This document shows positions 18,228 to 27,408 of a DNA stretch of 43,206 nucleotides, one piece after another. The notes below the pieces were generated by a model. It searched no databases and was not told where the DNA came from. It saw nothing but the letters and a program-made list of their open reading frames with translations. The position numbers and the translations under genes are program-made. This DNA comes from a virus. How positions within the stretch are numbered: the first letter of the stretch is position 1; every line of letters begins with the position of its first letter. Where the stretch lies: positions 1-43,206 of IMG/VR virus record IMGVR_UViG_3300036719_004441, one strand, 5' to 3'.

Positions 18228-19546
18228 AACCATTTATAGTTGTACAAGGACCGGTAGCTACGAGATCCGGATATGGTAACCATACTAGAGATCTAGTATT
18301 AAGTTTAATCAAATCAGATAAATATGATATACAAATTGTATCACTGCCATGGGGTAACACTCCGACAAATGCATTGAAATCTGATAATACAGACCATAAA
18401 ATGATTTTAGATCGCATTGCTACTCAAAACATTAATCGTCAACCAGATGTATTTATTCAGGTGTCTGTGCCTAATGAGTTTCAGCGATTGGGTAAATATA
18501 ACATTGGAGTCACTGCTGGTATTGAAACCAATCAAGTATCGCCAGAGTTTATAGATGGTTGCAATCGTATGGATCTGATCATCACAACATCAGAACATTC
18601 AAAGCAAGGTTTCATTCAATGCACGTATGACAAAATGGATTCTAAAACCAATCAAAAAATTGGTACATTGCAATTAGATAAACCTGTTGAAGTTTTATTT
18701 GAAGGACTAGATACTGCTATATATAAACATACAACCAAAATTCATGACTCAATAAATGAACAGTTATCTCAAGTCAAAGAAAATTTTGCATTTCTATTTG
18801 TCGGACATTGGTTGCGTGGTGATTTAGGTCATGACCGAAAAGATGTAGGTATGTTGATTAAAACATTCGCCGAGACATTTAAGAACAAGGCAAGTCATAA
18901 TAAACCTGCGTTAGTATTGAAAACAAGTCACGCAGGGTTTTCGATTATGGACAGAGATGAAATTTTGAAGAAAATTCAGATATTGTTAGAGCCATATGGA
19001 ACTAAAGCACCTAGCGTATATTTGTTACATGGAGATTTGACAGATGAAGAAATGAATTCATTGTATAATCATTCCAAGATAAAAGCTATGGTTTCATTTA
19101 CTAAAGGCGAAGGATTCGGTCGACCATTATTAGAGTTTACAGCAACTGGTAAACCGGTTATTGCTTCTGGATGGTCTGGTCATATAGATTTTCTGAAACA
19201 TTCAATATTATTGCCTGGCGACTTGGCAGATGTACATCCATCCGCGGCAGATCAGTTTTTACTGAAAGGTTCAAAGTGGTTTACTGTTAACTATCAATAT
19301 GCAATGCATGTACTTAAAGATGTGGTGGAAAACTATAAAGATTATCTACAATCGGCGAAACAGCAATCTAAATATAGCATTCAGAATTTCAATTTGGAAG
19401 CGATGGATACATTGTTTTGCCAGTATGTTGATAAAGGATTAGCCGGCGTACCAAAACAAATCGAATTGAAATTACCGGCATTGAAAAAGCCAGCTGCATC
19501 AGCACCTACTATTACATTACCAAAACTAAAAAAGGTTAACGCATGA
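18224..19546 (+). CDS. GT-B fold glycosyltransferase with LPxLKK tail
   Basis: 440 residues. The start VVQGPVATRSGYGNHTRDLV is the usual G-rich first loop of GT4-type enzymes. FAFLFVGHWLRGDLGHDRKD opens the second domain, and VSFTKGEGFGRPLLEFTATGKPVIAS carries the donor-site EGFG...E motif. The last 29 residues are a low-complexity basic tail with two copies of an LP(A/K)LKK motif separated by an Ala/Pro/Thr stretch. A related LPKLRK motif starts the upstream glycosyltransferase. The tail may dock the two enzymes or bind a partner. The gene is coupled to both neighbours by 4-base overlaps. Confidence 0.83.
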   Translation: MKPFIVVQGPVATRSGYGNHTRDLVLSLIKSDKYDIQIVSLPWGNTPTNALKSDNTDHKMILDRIATQNINRQPDVFIQVSVPNEFQRLGKYNIGVTAGIETNQVSPEFIDGCNRMDLIITTSEHSKQGFIQCTYDKMDSKTNQKIGTLQLDKPVEVLFEGLDTAIYKHTTKIHDSINEQLSQVKENFAFLFVGHWLRGDLGHDRKDVGMLIKTFAETFKNKASHNKPALVLKTSHAGFSIMDRDEILKKIQILLEPYGTKAPSVYLLHGDLTDEEMNSLYNHSKIKAMVSFTKGEGFGRPLLEFTATGKPVIASGWSGHIDFLKHSILLPGDLADVHPSAADQFLLKGSKWFTVNYQYAMHVLKDVVENYKDYLQSAKQQSKYSIQNFNLEAMDTLFCQYVDKGLAGVPKQIELKLPALKKPAASAPTITLPKLKKVNA

Positions 19547-20040
19547 ACTTAAAATTAGAATATGACGAGAAATCGCCAATGACAGGTAATCAATGTGTAC
19601 TCATTGAAACCGATGAAATGACCGGTCTAGAATCATACATATGTATGGAATCCGGATTTACAACTCATGAGAAACTAACTATAGGATCTGAGTTTGTTCA
19701 AGCATATGAAGAAAATCTCACTCAGTTAATGCGCGACGTTAAATTTGTTGATGAAGAACGAGGCCTCATATGGTACCCATCATTCATTCAGATTCCTGGT
19801 GTAGGAATGTTATATACAATTGGAACTAATAAATCTGATATGGAATGGCAGGTTGCTCGAGTAGTTGATATCGTCGGCGAAGAAAGATTGCAGTATCCTA
19901 TTCCAGGTAAAGAAAATGAATATTTTACAAGTCGTCTCGATGTTGAAAATGCATTAACATTTGATTCATCGCAATTTGAAAACGCATTAGATCTGTTATA
20001 TACGTATATGGCAGAGTTAATGTCTAATACGGAAGCCTAA
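19543..20040 (+). CDS. Conserved phage protein of unknown function, 165 aa
   Basis: An acidic soluble protein. The start MTGNQCVLIETD with a later CMESGFTTHEKL looks like a small paired-cysteine (zinc-finger-like) N-terminal module. The middle RGLIWYPSFIQIPGVGMLY is rich in aromatic residues. I recall this general layout from T4-like marine phages, but without a known role. It is embedded between glycosyltransferase genes with overlaps on both sides (ATGA and TAATG), so it is transcribed with the cassette. Confidence 0.55.
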   Translation: MNLKLEYDEKSPMTGNQCVLIETDEMTGLESYICMESGFTTHEKLTIGSEFVQAYEENLTQLMRDVKFVDEERGLIWYPSFIQIPGVGMLYTIGTNKSDMEWQVARVVDIVGEERLQYPIPGKENEYFTSRLDVENALTFDSSQFENALDLLYTYMAELMSNTEA

Positions 20041-20687
20041 TGAAAATAAGTTATGCAGTAACGGTATGTAATGAGTTCATTGAAATCCAACGGCTCATTA
20101 CATTTCTTTTGCAACATAAAAGGCCCCAAGATGAGATCGTAGTGCAGATGGATTTGACTCTTGATGATATTAAAAATCATCCAGAAGATAAACGTCAAGT
20201 ACATTCATATCTTATGAAACATAATGCACAAGGTAATATTCGACTTGCATTTTGTCCATTAAATAATGATTTTGCCGCATTTAAAAATAATTTAACTCAG
20301 CATTGTACCGGCGATTATATTTTTCAAATTGATGCCGATGAAATACCATGTACACCGATATTAGAATCATTGCCAGATATATTACAAGGAAATCCTGACG
20401 TCGATGTATATCTAGTTCCGAGAGTTAATACAGTAGAAGGCATGAATCAAGATCATATGCAACAATGGGGTTGGAATGTAAATGCTGAAGGATGGGTGAA
20501 TTGGCCAGATTATCAATGGCGAATATATCGCAATGATGGTACAGTTACATGGAAAAACCGAGTACATGAAGTACTGCAAGGTTTTAAGAAATATGCAACT
20601 TTGCCAATGGAAGAAGATTATTCGCTATATCATCCAAAAACAATTGAACGTCAAATAAAACAAAATCAATATTACAATACATTATGA
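20040..20687 (+). CDS. Family 2 glycosyltransferase
   Basis: A 215-residue GT-A enzyme. ISYAVTVCNEFIEIQRLI is the standard first strand. DYIFQIDADEIPCTPIL holds the metal-binding DxD (DAD) and following Glu. The C-terminal part has WRIYRNDGTVTWKNRVHEVLQGF, the H-x-E pattern common in GT2 enzymes such as the lipooligosaccharide WaaE group. Soluble, without membrane segments. It overlaps the next gene by ATGA. The sugar donor cannot be told. Confidence 0.88.
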   Translation: MKISYAVTVCNEFIEIQRLITFLLQHKRPQDEIVVQMDLTLDDIKNHPEDKRQVHSYLMKHNAQGNIRLAFCPLNNDFAAFKNNLTQHCTGDYIFQIDADEIPCTPILESLPDILQGNPDVDVYLVPRVNTVEGMNQDHMQQWGWNVNAEGWVNWPDYQWRIYRNDGTVTWKNRVHEVLQGFKKYATLPMEEDYSLYHPKTIERQIKQNQYYNTL

Positions 20688-21700
20688 TCAAAATAAAACT
20701 TATTGAATATGATAAGCATCGAAATGAGATTGCATTCCGACCTTATATGTTTGCACGATCATTATTTAACGATGTAGGTATTGAATTTGTTACTGACAGT
20801 GATTCATATGATTTTGCATTTATTGCCCAAGCTAGTTTTATTGATAAGCAAATTGAATTAGAAAAATCGATAGAACAAGGAATTAAATTTGTCAGTGGAT
20901 TTGGAAAGAATGTATTTTTATTAGACGGTCAGGATTCGCATTCATTGATTGGTACGGTTGAAGTGCTAAAAAATACAGATGTTTTGGTAATGTTTAAAAA
21001 TACATTATTAAAAGATATATCATTGTATAAGCAAGGATGGGTTAACGGAAGAATGTATTGGGGAACTGGTGACTATTGTGTACCATACATTGACGAAGTT
21101 ATAGATCGGATCAAATTGAGCGGTACTAACTGGTTATCGACGATTCAACCGACATGGCATCAATATGATACAAATAAACCATATGATGTTTCTTGCATGT
21201 TTAGTTGGGGTGATGCAGAAAATTATGAATATAAAAAATTAACATCGACATATTACGATGACCATCGCCGCAGATTATTAGACAGATTATCAAATACATC
21301 ATTTAATATAGTTAAGCGAGATAGAGGTATACGTATACCTCAGCAACAATTTTATCAAAATATGTATGATTCAAAAATTGTAATGGCGCCTATAGGATAT
21401 GGAGAAATGGCTGTTAGAGATATCGAAGCAGCAAGTTTTGGAAGCGTACTAATTAAACCGGACATGTCACATTTACAATCATATCCAAATATATATGAAG
21501 ATGGAAAAACATATATTTCTTGTATGTATGATTGGTCTGATGTTGAAGAAAAGATTGAATACGTTTTATCAAATTATATTGAATTACAACCACTATTAAC
21601 TGAAAATATGAGAAAAGCGTATCAAGAACAATATTCAGCTGAAAATTTAGTTAGACATTTTTATAAACAATTATTAACAATAGAAGGAATAGGAACATGA
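20684..21700 (+). CDS. Putative GT-B glycosyltransferase
   Basis: 338 residues. The N-terminal half has no clear motif. The C-terminal half reads like the donor domain of a GT-B transferase: MYDSKIVMAPIGYGEMAVRD, then EAASFGSVLIKPDMSHL, then the segment NIYEDGKTYISCMYDWSDVEEKI. This order is typical of the GT group that includes exostosin-like and CgeB-like proteins. It overlaps neighbours at both ends by 4 bases. The fold call is fair; the reaction is unknown. Confidence 0.65.
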   Translation: MIKIKLIEYDKHRNEIAFRPYMFARSLFNDVGIEFVTDSDSYDFAFIAQASFIDKQIELEKSIEQGIKFVSGFGKNVFLLDGQDSHSLIGTVEVLKNTDVLVMFKNTLLKDISLYKQGWVNGRMYWGTGDYCVPYIDEVIDRIKLSGTNWLSTIQPTWHQYDTNKPYDVSCMFSWGDAENYEYKKLTSTYYDDHRRRLLDRLSNTSFNIVKRDRGIRIPQQQFYQNMYDSKIVMAPIGYGEMAVRDIEAASFGSVLIKPDMSHLQSYPNIYEDGKTYISCMYDWSDVEEKIEYVLSNYIELQPLLTENMRKAYQEQYSAENLVRHFYKQLLTIEGIGT

Positions 21701-22128
21701 GAATAACTAATATTGATACGATGAGCGCGTATTTTGATAGGCTAATAACAGAAAATATAAAATTATACTTTTTTGAAAAAGATATGTTGCTAGAAAAAGT
21801 AGAACATCAGCGTATAATAATCACAGAAATTAAACAAAAAATATCTGAACTTTTTCTTGAAATATTGAAAAATAATCAATATAATTATGTAGAGGAATAT
21901 AGAACGTTTGATGAAACTAGTATTATCGAAGAGTTAGAGGATTTGATTCGAAATGATATTAACATTGGCGAGGCGGATAGAGCTCGATTAGAAGAAACTA
22001 AAAAAGAACATCCTAGTTTAGACCGTATGGTAGTAAATGAAAAACGATTACGAAAAGCTAACGAAGGCCGTGCTAGAAATAAGAACAATATTGACAGTAT
22101 TTTTAAAAGTCAATTTAAAAAAAAATAA
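21697..22128 (+). CDS. Hypothetical charged helical protein, 143 aa
   Basis: A highly charged, mostly helical protein (for example EHQRIIITEIKQKISELF and RLEETKKEHPSLDRMVVNE) with a basic C-terminus ending in polylysine. No catalytic or membrane motif is visible. It might be a structural or adaptor protein within the glycan cassette. The gene overlaps the previous one by ATGA and ends 4 bases before the next ATG. Confidence 0.5.
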   Translation: MRITNIDTMSAYFDRLITENIKLYFFEKDMLLEKVEHQRIIITEIKQKISELFLEILKNNQYNYVEEYRTFDETSIIEELEDLIRNDINIGEADRARLEETKKEHPSLDRMVVNEKRLRKANEGRARNKNNIDSIFKSQFKKK

Positions 22129-22132
22129 AAAT

Positions 22133-22777
22133 ATGATTACACAAGAAGAAAAAGAGAAGTTAGGTGTATTTGATACAATCGAAGAAATGTTCGATTTTAT
22201 AAGTTCACCATCGTCAGTGTCAAAAGTGTCAAACCAAAAAGGAAAAAATTCTATACAATGGATAGGTCATTATATGAATGTACTTAAAGAATTGTCAGAA
22301 AATTGTGATACGATTATTGAATTAGGTATTAACGAAGTGAATTCGACATGGGCCTTTATGATGAATCGTCCTAAAAAAATTACATGTGTAGACTTACAGT
22401 TAAAGACGGAACATAGAAAACATTTATATCACACAACCCCACATTTATGTAATCCATGGTTAGATAAAGCTATAGAATTAGCAAAACAAGAAAATATTGA
22501 ATTAGTTATAATAGAAGGCGATTCTAGAAAAGTAGATTTAGAGCCAGCTGATATGATGTTTATCGATACTGAACATACGTATGAATGTCTTAAACAAGAA
22601 TTAACACTTCATGGGCCTAAAATTAAAAAATATATTGCAATTCATGACACGGAATTATATCCTGAAGAATTAGTAGCTATTGAAGAATTTATCGCTGAAA
22701 ACCCGGACTGGAGTATTAAAATGAAATATACTTCAAAACCAGGATTAACTATATTAGAAAATAAAAAGCAAATTTAA
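22133..22777 (+). CDS. Class I SAM methyltransferase-like protein (paralogue 1)
   Basis: 214 residues from the ATG at 22133; the longer frame from 22037 runs into the previous gene. TIIELGINEVNSTWAF is the SAM-binding first strand (ELGxxxxxST), ITCVDLQ the second with its acidic residue, and ADMMFIDTEHTYECLKQEL the motif IV region. YIAIHDTELYP follows. The pattern fits the Methyltransf_24/cephalosporin-hydroxylase-like group. It is a paralogue of the gene at 25.5 kb, sharing the STWAF, FIDTxH and HDT motifs in order. Likely a sugar-modifying methyltransferase, given its setting. Confidence 0.7.
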   Translation: MITQEEKEKLGVFDTIEEMFDFISSPSSVSKVSNQKGKNSIQWIGHYMNVLKELSENCDTIIELGINEVNSTWAFMMNRPKKITCVDLQLKTEHRKHLYHTTPHLCNPWLDKAIELAKQENIELVIIEGDSRKVDLEPADMMFIDTEHTYECLKQELTLHGPKIKKYIAIHDTELYPEELVAIEEFIAENPDWSIKMKYTSKPGLTILENKKQI

Positions 22778-22782
22778 GTACT

Positions 22783-23775
22783 ATGAAAGTATTAATTACA
22801 GGCGTAGCTGGCTTATTAGGTAGTAGATTAGCAGACTGGCTAATAAAAAATAAACCAGAATACCAAGTTATCGGAGTCGACGATCTATCAGGCGGATATA
22901 TAGAAAATATACATCCAGATGTTATATTTTATAAAATTGATGCGAAGGATATTACTTTACGGTCAATATTTGATACACATAGGCCAGACTATGTATTTCA
23001 TTTAGCTGCATATGCTGCCGAAGGCCTTTCTCCTTTTATACGTATATTTAACTATCAAAATAACTTAGTAGCTACAGCTAATATAGTTAACGAATGTATA
23101 CGGCATGATGTGAAACGTTTAGTTTTTACATCTACTATGGCAGTTTATGGCCATGGCGAAGGAGGATTATTTCATGAAGATATGCATCGTAATCCGATTG
23201 ATCCGTATGGTGTTGCAAAAGCTGCATGTGAACGCGACATTGAAATTGCTAATGAACAACATGGATTAGATTATTGTATTATACGTCCACATAATGTATA
23301 TGGTGCAAAGCAGAACATATGGGATAAGTATCGTAACGTATTAGGTATATGGATGTATTATAGTTTAAATGATCAACCTATTACAATTTTCGGAGATGGT
23401 ACGCAACAGCGAGCATTTAGTTACATCGATGATAGTTTAGAGCCATTATGGAATGCAGCTATCGAGCCGAAGGCATCTAAACAAATTATTAATTTAGGTG
23501 GTATTCACGAATATACAATTAATGAAGCAGCTGATACATTAATAGATGTTATGGGAGGCGGTACTAAAATACATTTAGAAGGCCGTCATGAGGTACATAC
23601 TGCAATACCTAGTTATCAAAAATCGGTTGATTTATTAGGATTTCAACATAAGACAGACCTTAAAGAAGGATTGATTAAGATGTGGCAATGGGCACAGCAA
23701 CAACCTAACCGAGAACGTTTCATATGGTCCGATTATGAATTAGATAATGGTATATATTCGTTTTGGAAGGCATGA
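22783..23775 (+). CDS. NAD-dependent sugar epimerase/dehydratase (extended SDR)
   Basis: 330 residues. GVAGLLG (7-13) is the NAD-binding GxxGxxG; VFTSTMAVYG carries the catalytic Ser/Thr (S117) and Y142-GVAK146 the YxxxK pair. The C-terminal part has AFSYIDDSLEPLWNA and the substrate region GDGTQQR, typical of UDP-glucose and UDP-glucuronate 4-epimerases or decarboxylases. The neighbour downstream is a UDP-sugar 6-dehydrogenase, so UDP-glucuronate is a likely substrate. The exact product cannot be read from the sequence. Confidence 0.88.
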   Translation: MKVLITGVAGLLGSRLADWLIKNKPEYQVIGVDDLSGGYIENIHPDVIFYKIDAKDITLRSIFDTHRPDYVFHLAAYAAEGLSPFIRIFNYQNNLVATANIVNECIRHDVKRLVFTSTMAVYGHGEGGLFHEDMHRNPIDPYGVAKAACERDIEIANEQHGLDYCIIRPHNVYGAKQNIWDKYRNVLGIWMYYSLNDQPITIFGDGTQQRAFSYIDDSLEPLWNAAIEPKASKQIINLGGIHEYTINEAADTLIDVMGGGTKIHLEGRHEVHTAIPSYQKSVDLLGFQHKTDLKEGLIKMWQWAQQQPNRERFIWSDYELDNGIYSFWKA

Positions 23776-23776
23776 T

Positions 23777-24637
23777 ATGAAAAAAATAGGAATTATAGGT
23801 CAAGGATTTGTGGGTACTGCTGTTAAAGAGGGAATGAAAAATTTTTTCGATGTACGTACATATGATATTAACGGAAACTGTAACGAAACTAGTCTAGAGA
23901 ATTTAATTCTCAATGTAAATGAAACTTTTTTGTGCCTACCGACACCGATGCATAGTAGCGGTCAATGTGATTTATCAATTGTAAAAAATTGTTTAATGCA
24001 GATATCGACTATTGTTTCTTTTCATAACAAAAAAAACTTTATTGTTATTATTAAATCGACAATACCACCTGGCACGACTGAACAACTAAATCGCGAATAT
24101 CCAGCATTTAACATAGCATTTAATCCAGAATTTTTAACTGAGGCAAATGCTAATGAAGATTTTAAAAATCAAAATAGAATAATCATTGGAGCAGATAAAG
24201 ACTGTTCATCGCGAGTAAGACAAATATTCGTTAAAGCTTTTCCGAAAGTTCCTATCATCAAAACATCCTCAACTATCGCAGAAACTATTAAGTATGTTAC
24301 CAATACATTCTTAGCTATGAAGGTTTCTTATGCAAACGAAATTTACCAGTTATGTGAAAAATTAGGCGTTGATTATGATAAAGTAATTGAATATGCAAGA
24401 TACGATGACCGTTTAGGCAATTCACATTGGTCAGTTCCAGGACCGGATGGCGATTTTGGTTTTGGTGGGCATTGTTTTCCAAAAGATTTAGCTGCTTTAG
24501 CTTATATTGCTAATCAACTTGACGTCGATAGAACAATGCTAGTAGCAGCAATGACAAAAAACATATTAGTTCGTACAGATTTTGATTGGACAAGACAAAT
24601 TGGCCGAGCTGTTTCAAAAGAAGATACTAATCAATGA
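23777..24637 (+). CDS. Short UDP-glucose/GDP-mannose 6-dehydrogenase
   Basis: 286 residues from the ATG at 23777, one base after the SDR stop. GQGFVG (8-13) binds NAD; STIPPGT and NPEFLTE (116-122) are family motifs. The active site is FGFGGHC233FPKDL with K172 in TIKYVTN. It would oxidise the C6 alcohol of a nucleotide sugar to a uronic acid. Usual enzymes have about 400-450 residues; here the C-terminal NAD/UDP-binding domain is missing and the protein ends soon after the central helix, with no downstream remnant. The active-site residues are intact, so it may be a minimal enzyme. Confidence 0.85.
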   Translation: MKKIGIIGQGFVGTAVKEGMKNFFDVRTYDINGNCNETSLENLILNVNETFLCLPTPMHSSGQCDLSIVKNCLMQISTIVSFHNKKNFIVIIKSTIPPGTTEQLNREYPAFNIAFNPEFLTEANANEDFKNQNRIIIGADKDCSSRVRQIFVKAFPKVPIIKTSSTIAETIKYVTNTFLAMKVSYANEIYQLCEKLGVDYDKVIEYARYDDRLGNSHWSVPGPDGDFGFGGHCFPKDLAALAYIANQLDVDRTMLVAAMTKNILVRTDFDWTRQIGRAVSKEDTNQ

Positions 24638-25512
24638 AAAAGATAGTAATTATTCCATGTTTTGCAGAATCGCATTTTACTGAACTGCAGATCGATAATT
24701 TAGTCAACACTATATCACCGGATATTATCATATACAATGAAGGATTATTTCCAACAGGGCCAGAAGGTAAAGGTGGTGTTGATAATGAGTTTAAACGCGA
24801 GTTTTGTTTTGAAGATACTAATTTAGCTTGGGATACATTAGAATTGCAAACAAAAATATGTAATGCTCAGCAGAAATATCCTAATATACGTATCATATGG
24901 AATCGCATGACATATGAAAATATACATGATCCGAATGAGTGTTATGTAAAAGCTGTTTCTAATTTTGAGATGTTTGGTATTACTGTCGAACCTGGAGATT
25001 TGATATTTCCATTAGAAGGGGATGTATTCTTTCATATTAATGATATAGCGTTACTTGACAGTTACATAAAAACTCTTACTAACGATAGTGGGTTACAGGC
25101 TCCGTATTTAGATTTTATTGAAAATCAACATTATGTTGAGGCTGAAAGTTTAGATGAAACGCGTATACATAAACGTAGGATTGTTATAAAATTTGGTACA
25201 TGGGATTATTACAAAAATATAGTAAGTAACTTTACTAGTCAAAAGTATCCACGATTAGAACTGTTTCCTAGATACGTATTTCATTATGCATGGTGGCGTC
25301 CTGGCAAGTATAAAGATCTTAGATTTAGACAACTCATACGGCCTGATCATTATTCAAACGCTGTTCGACAAGCTTTATCACAGGCACAGGAAAATCGTTT
25401 AGATAAAATTATAATACGACCAGATAGACATGAAGATGACTTACTGCGATATATAGTACGTATCGATATCGATCATCCAATAGAAATAAAACAACATAAT
25501 AATTTCATATGA
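24634..25512 (+). CDS. Putative GT-A glycosyltransferase
   Basis: 292 residues. KKIVIIPCFAESHFTELQI is a GT-A-like first strand, and GDLIFPLEGDVFFHINDI carries an ExD motif where the metal-binding DxD would be. Later parts, FPRYVFHYAWWRPGKYKDLR, are aromatic and basic. No membrane segment. The reading as a transferase comes from this layout and from the setting. It overlaps both neighbours by ATGA. Confidence 0.55.
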   Translation: MKKIVIIPCFAESHFTELQIDNLVNTISPDIIIYNEGLFPTGPEGKGGVDNEFKREFCFEDTNLAWDTLELQTKICNAQQKYPNIRIIWNRMTYENIHDPNECYVKAVSNFEMFGITVEPGDLIFPLEGDVFFHINDIALLDSYIKTLTNDSGLQAPYLDFIENQHYVEAESLDETRIHKRRIVIKFGTWDYYKNIVSNFTSQKYPRLELFPRYVFHYAWWRPGKYKDLRFRQLIRPDHYSNAVRQALSQAQENRLDKIIIRPDRHEDDLLRYIVRIDIDHPIEIKQHNNFI

Positions 25513-26045
25513 TAAACAACTATTACTCGCATTACTGCGAACAAAAATCAGATATTAATGAGCATATGCCGACATTATATCAACATGCATCAGAATGCAG
25601 ACATATTACAGAAATGGGAGTTCGATCAGTAGTATCGACTTGGGCATTTCTAAAAGGTAAACCGGACCGACTTATTTGTTATGATATAATACGATCGAAT
25701 AATATCGATGTGGCTATATCAGCTGCTAGCAAAGACGGAATTGAGTTGGAATTTCATCAAAAAGATGTATTGGCAGTAGAAATAGAAGAAACAGATTTAT
25801 TGTTTATTGATACATTACATCAACATGATCAATTAACTCAGGAATTAAAATTACATGCAGATAAAGTACGTAAATATATTATCTTCCATGATACTTCTAA
25901 ATTTGCGTATACAGATGAAGTCACAGGTAACACCGGCGGCCTTTGGCCTGTAGTTGAGATGTTTTTATCTGAGCATCCTGAATGGCAGTTAAAAGAAAGA
26001 TATACAAACAATAACGGATTAACTATAATACAACGAAATGATTAA
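25509..26045 (+). CDS. Class I SAM methyltransferase-like protein (paralogue 2)
   Basis: 178 residues. HITEMGVRSVVSTWAFL, LICYDII, TDLLFIDTLHQHDQLTQEL and YIIFHDTSKF line up in order with the protein encoded at 22.1 kb, as does the C-terminal GLTII strand. It lacks about 35 N-terminal residues of its paralogue. The two probably arose by duplication and may modify different sugar positions. It overlaps the TylF-like gene by 8 bases. Confidence 0.68.
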   Translation: MINNYYSHYCEQKSDINEHMPTLYQHASECRHITEMGVRSVVSTWAFLKGKPDRLICYDIIRSNNIDVAISAASKDGIELEFHQKDVLAVEIEETDLLFIDTLHQHDQLTQELKLHADKVRKYIIFHDTSKFAYTDEVTGNTGGLWPVVEMFLSEHPEWQLKERYTNNNGLTIIQRND

Positions 26046-26676
26046 CTTAGCACAACAAATAATTAACAATAAACTTACTAAAGTTACGTTAGAACGATTC
26101 GAGACGATAATTCGCCATCGCGATAATATTAAATTACTAGACGGAGACATTATTGAATGCGGTGTATGGAAAGGTGGAATGGGAATATTCCTGCGAAAGA
26201 TGTTTGCTGACAAAAGATTATGGCTAGCCGATAGTTTTTCAGGATTTCAAGATCCGATCAAAGCTAAATATAATTTCGCCGGCGAAAGTCATAAGTTAGG
26301 TGGAATGACTGTACCGTATAAAGATGTAATTAATGCATTTAATGCTATGGGAGTTGAATCAGATAATATTGATTTTTTAGTTGGTTATGTAAATGATACT
26401 TTACCTAAAGCTAATATACAACGATTGAGTTTACTGAGAATCGATGTAGATGCGTATTCAGCTACCATGGAAGTATTAGAGCACTTATACGATAAAGTTG
26501 TAACGAATGGCTATATTATTTTCGATGATACATGTTTAATAGAAACTCGTCATGCAATAAACGATTTTTTCACTGCCCGCGGTATTGATATTAAACTACG
26601 ACATCCAGCAACTGATCAAATTATAAAGTTTGAGTTGAACAATATGCCATGCGGGTGTTATATGATAAAGGAATAA
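26038..26676 (+). CDS. TylF/MycF-like sugar O-methyltransferase
   Basis: 212 residues, matching the macrocin O-methyltransferase family. GDIIECGVWKGGMGIFLRKM (36-55) is the SAM-binding motif and LWLADSFSGF (61-70) the acidic second motif. RIDVDAYSATMEVLEHLYD (134-152) holds the metal Asp residues (D136, D138), and IIFDDTCLIETRHAINDFF the third motif. Known members methylate sugar hydroxyls of antibiotics and glycans using SAM and Mg. In this cassette a methylated sugar is the obvious product. Confidence 0.9.
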   Translation: MINLAQQIINNKLTKVTLERFETIIRHRDNIKLLDGDIIECGVWKGGMGIFLRKMFADKRLWLADSFSGFQDPIKAKYNFAGESHKLGGMTVPYKDVINAFNAMGVESDNIDFLVGYVNDTLPKANIQRLSLLRIDVDAYSATMEVLEHLYDKVVTNGYIIFDDTCLIETRHAINDFFTARGIDIKLRHPATDQIIKFELNNMPCGCYMIKE

Positions 26677-27408
26677 ATGAAAACATTAGCAGTAATATAT
26701 AATCATAATATGCCAGAGATTACAGATTCTCTCTGGGAAAGTTTAAAGCCGTATGAACGTGATGATTACGATTTAATTTTAATTGATAATGGATCGCGTG
26801 ATGATCGTAAAAGTAAATATACTACGCACGAGACAGGACAGAATACATATTTTGGTGGAGCTTTGAATATTGCATTACAGTTCTTTAAAGAGTCTGGTAA
26901 ATATGATAGTTTGTTATCGCTTAATAACGATTTGATCCTGCAAGGGCCAAATTTTATAAAAACGTTACGCGATGAAATGTTTAAGGGAGAATATAAAATT
27001 GTATCGCCATGTGTACTACAAGTAAATAATCAATGCAAATGGAAATACATGCATTGTTGGAATACTAACGGTACGCGCGATGTAAAATGGGTAGATTTTC
27101 AAGCTCCATTATTACATAAAGACTTTATTGACCATGTACAACAGTTTCCGGATGAATTAATATACGGATGGGGTCAAGATGTATTATCAGGTATTATTTG
27201 TGAGCAACAAGGGTGGAAAGTCGGAGTAGTGGATCGTTGTCCGTTAATTCATCATTCAGCCCAAACATATAAAGCTGGAGCTAGTGACATTGATTTAACA
27301 ACATATTGTTATAATGCAGAAACAAATATGTTTAAATATTTTGAAAATTCCAATTTAATTGGTATATTCAATGAGTATAGAAATTTATCAATAAACTATT
27401 CAATATGA
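26677..27408 (+). CDS. Family 2 glycosyltransferase
   Basis: 243 residues. LAVIYNHNMPEITDSLWESL and LILIDNGSRDD form the GT2 start with the UDP-contact Asp, NTYFGGALNIAL the G-rich helix, and SLLSLNNDLIL the NDD-like metal motif. The later part VLSGIICEQQGWKVGVVD and LIHHSAQTY gives the acceptor-side His. Soluble. It starts right at the previous stop and overlaps the next gene by ATGA. Confidence 0.87.
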   Translation: MKTLAVIYNHNMPEITDSLWESLKPYERDDYDLILIDNGSRDDRKSKYTTHETGQNTYFGGALNIALQFFKESGKYDSLLSLNNDLILQGPNFIKTLRDEMFKGEYKIVSPCVLQVNNQCKWKYMHCWNTNGTRDVKWVDFQAPLLHKDFIDHVQQFPDELIYGWGQDVLSGIICEQQGWKVGVVDRCPLIHHSAQTYKAGASDIDLTTYCYNAETNMFKYFENSNLIGIFNEYRNLSINYSI

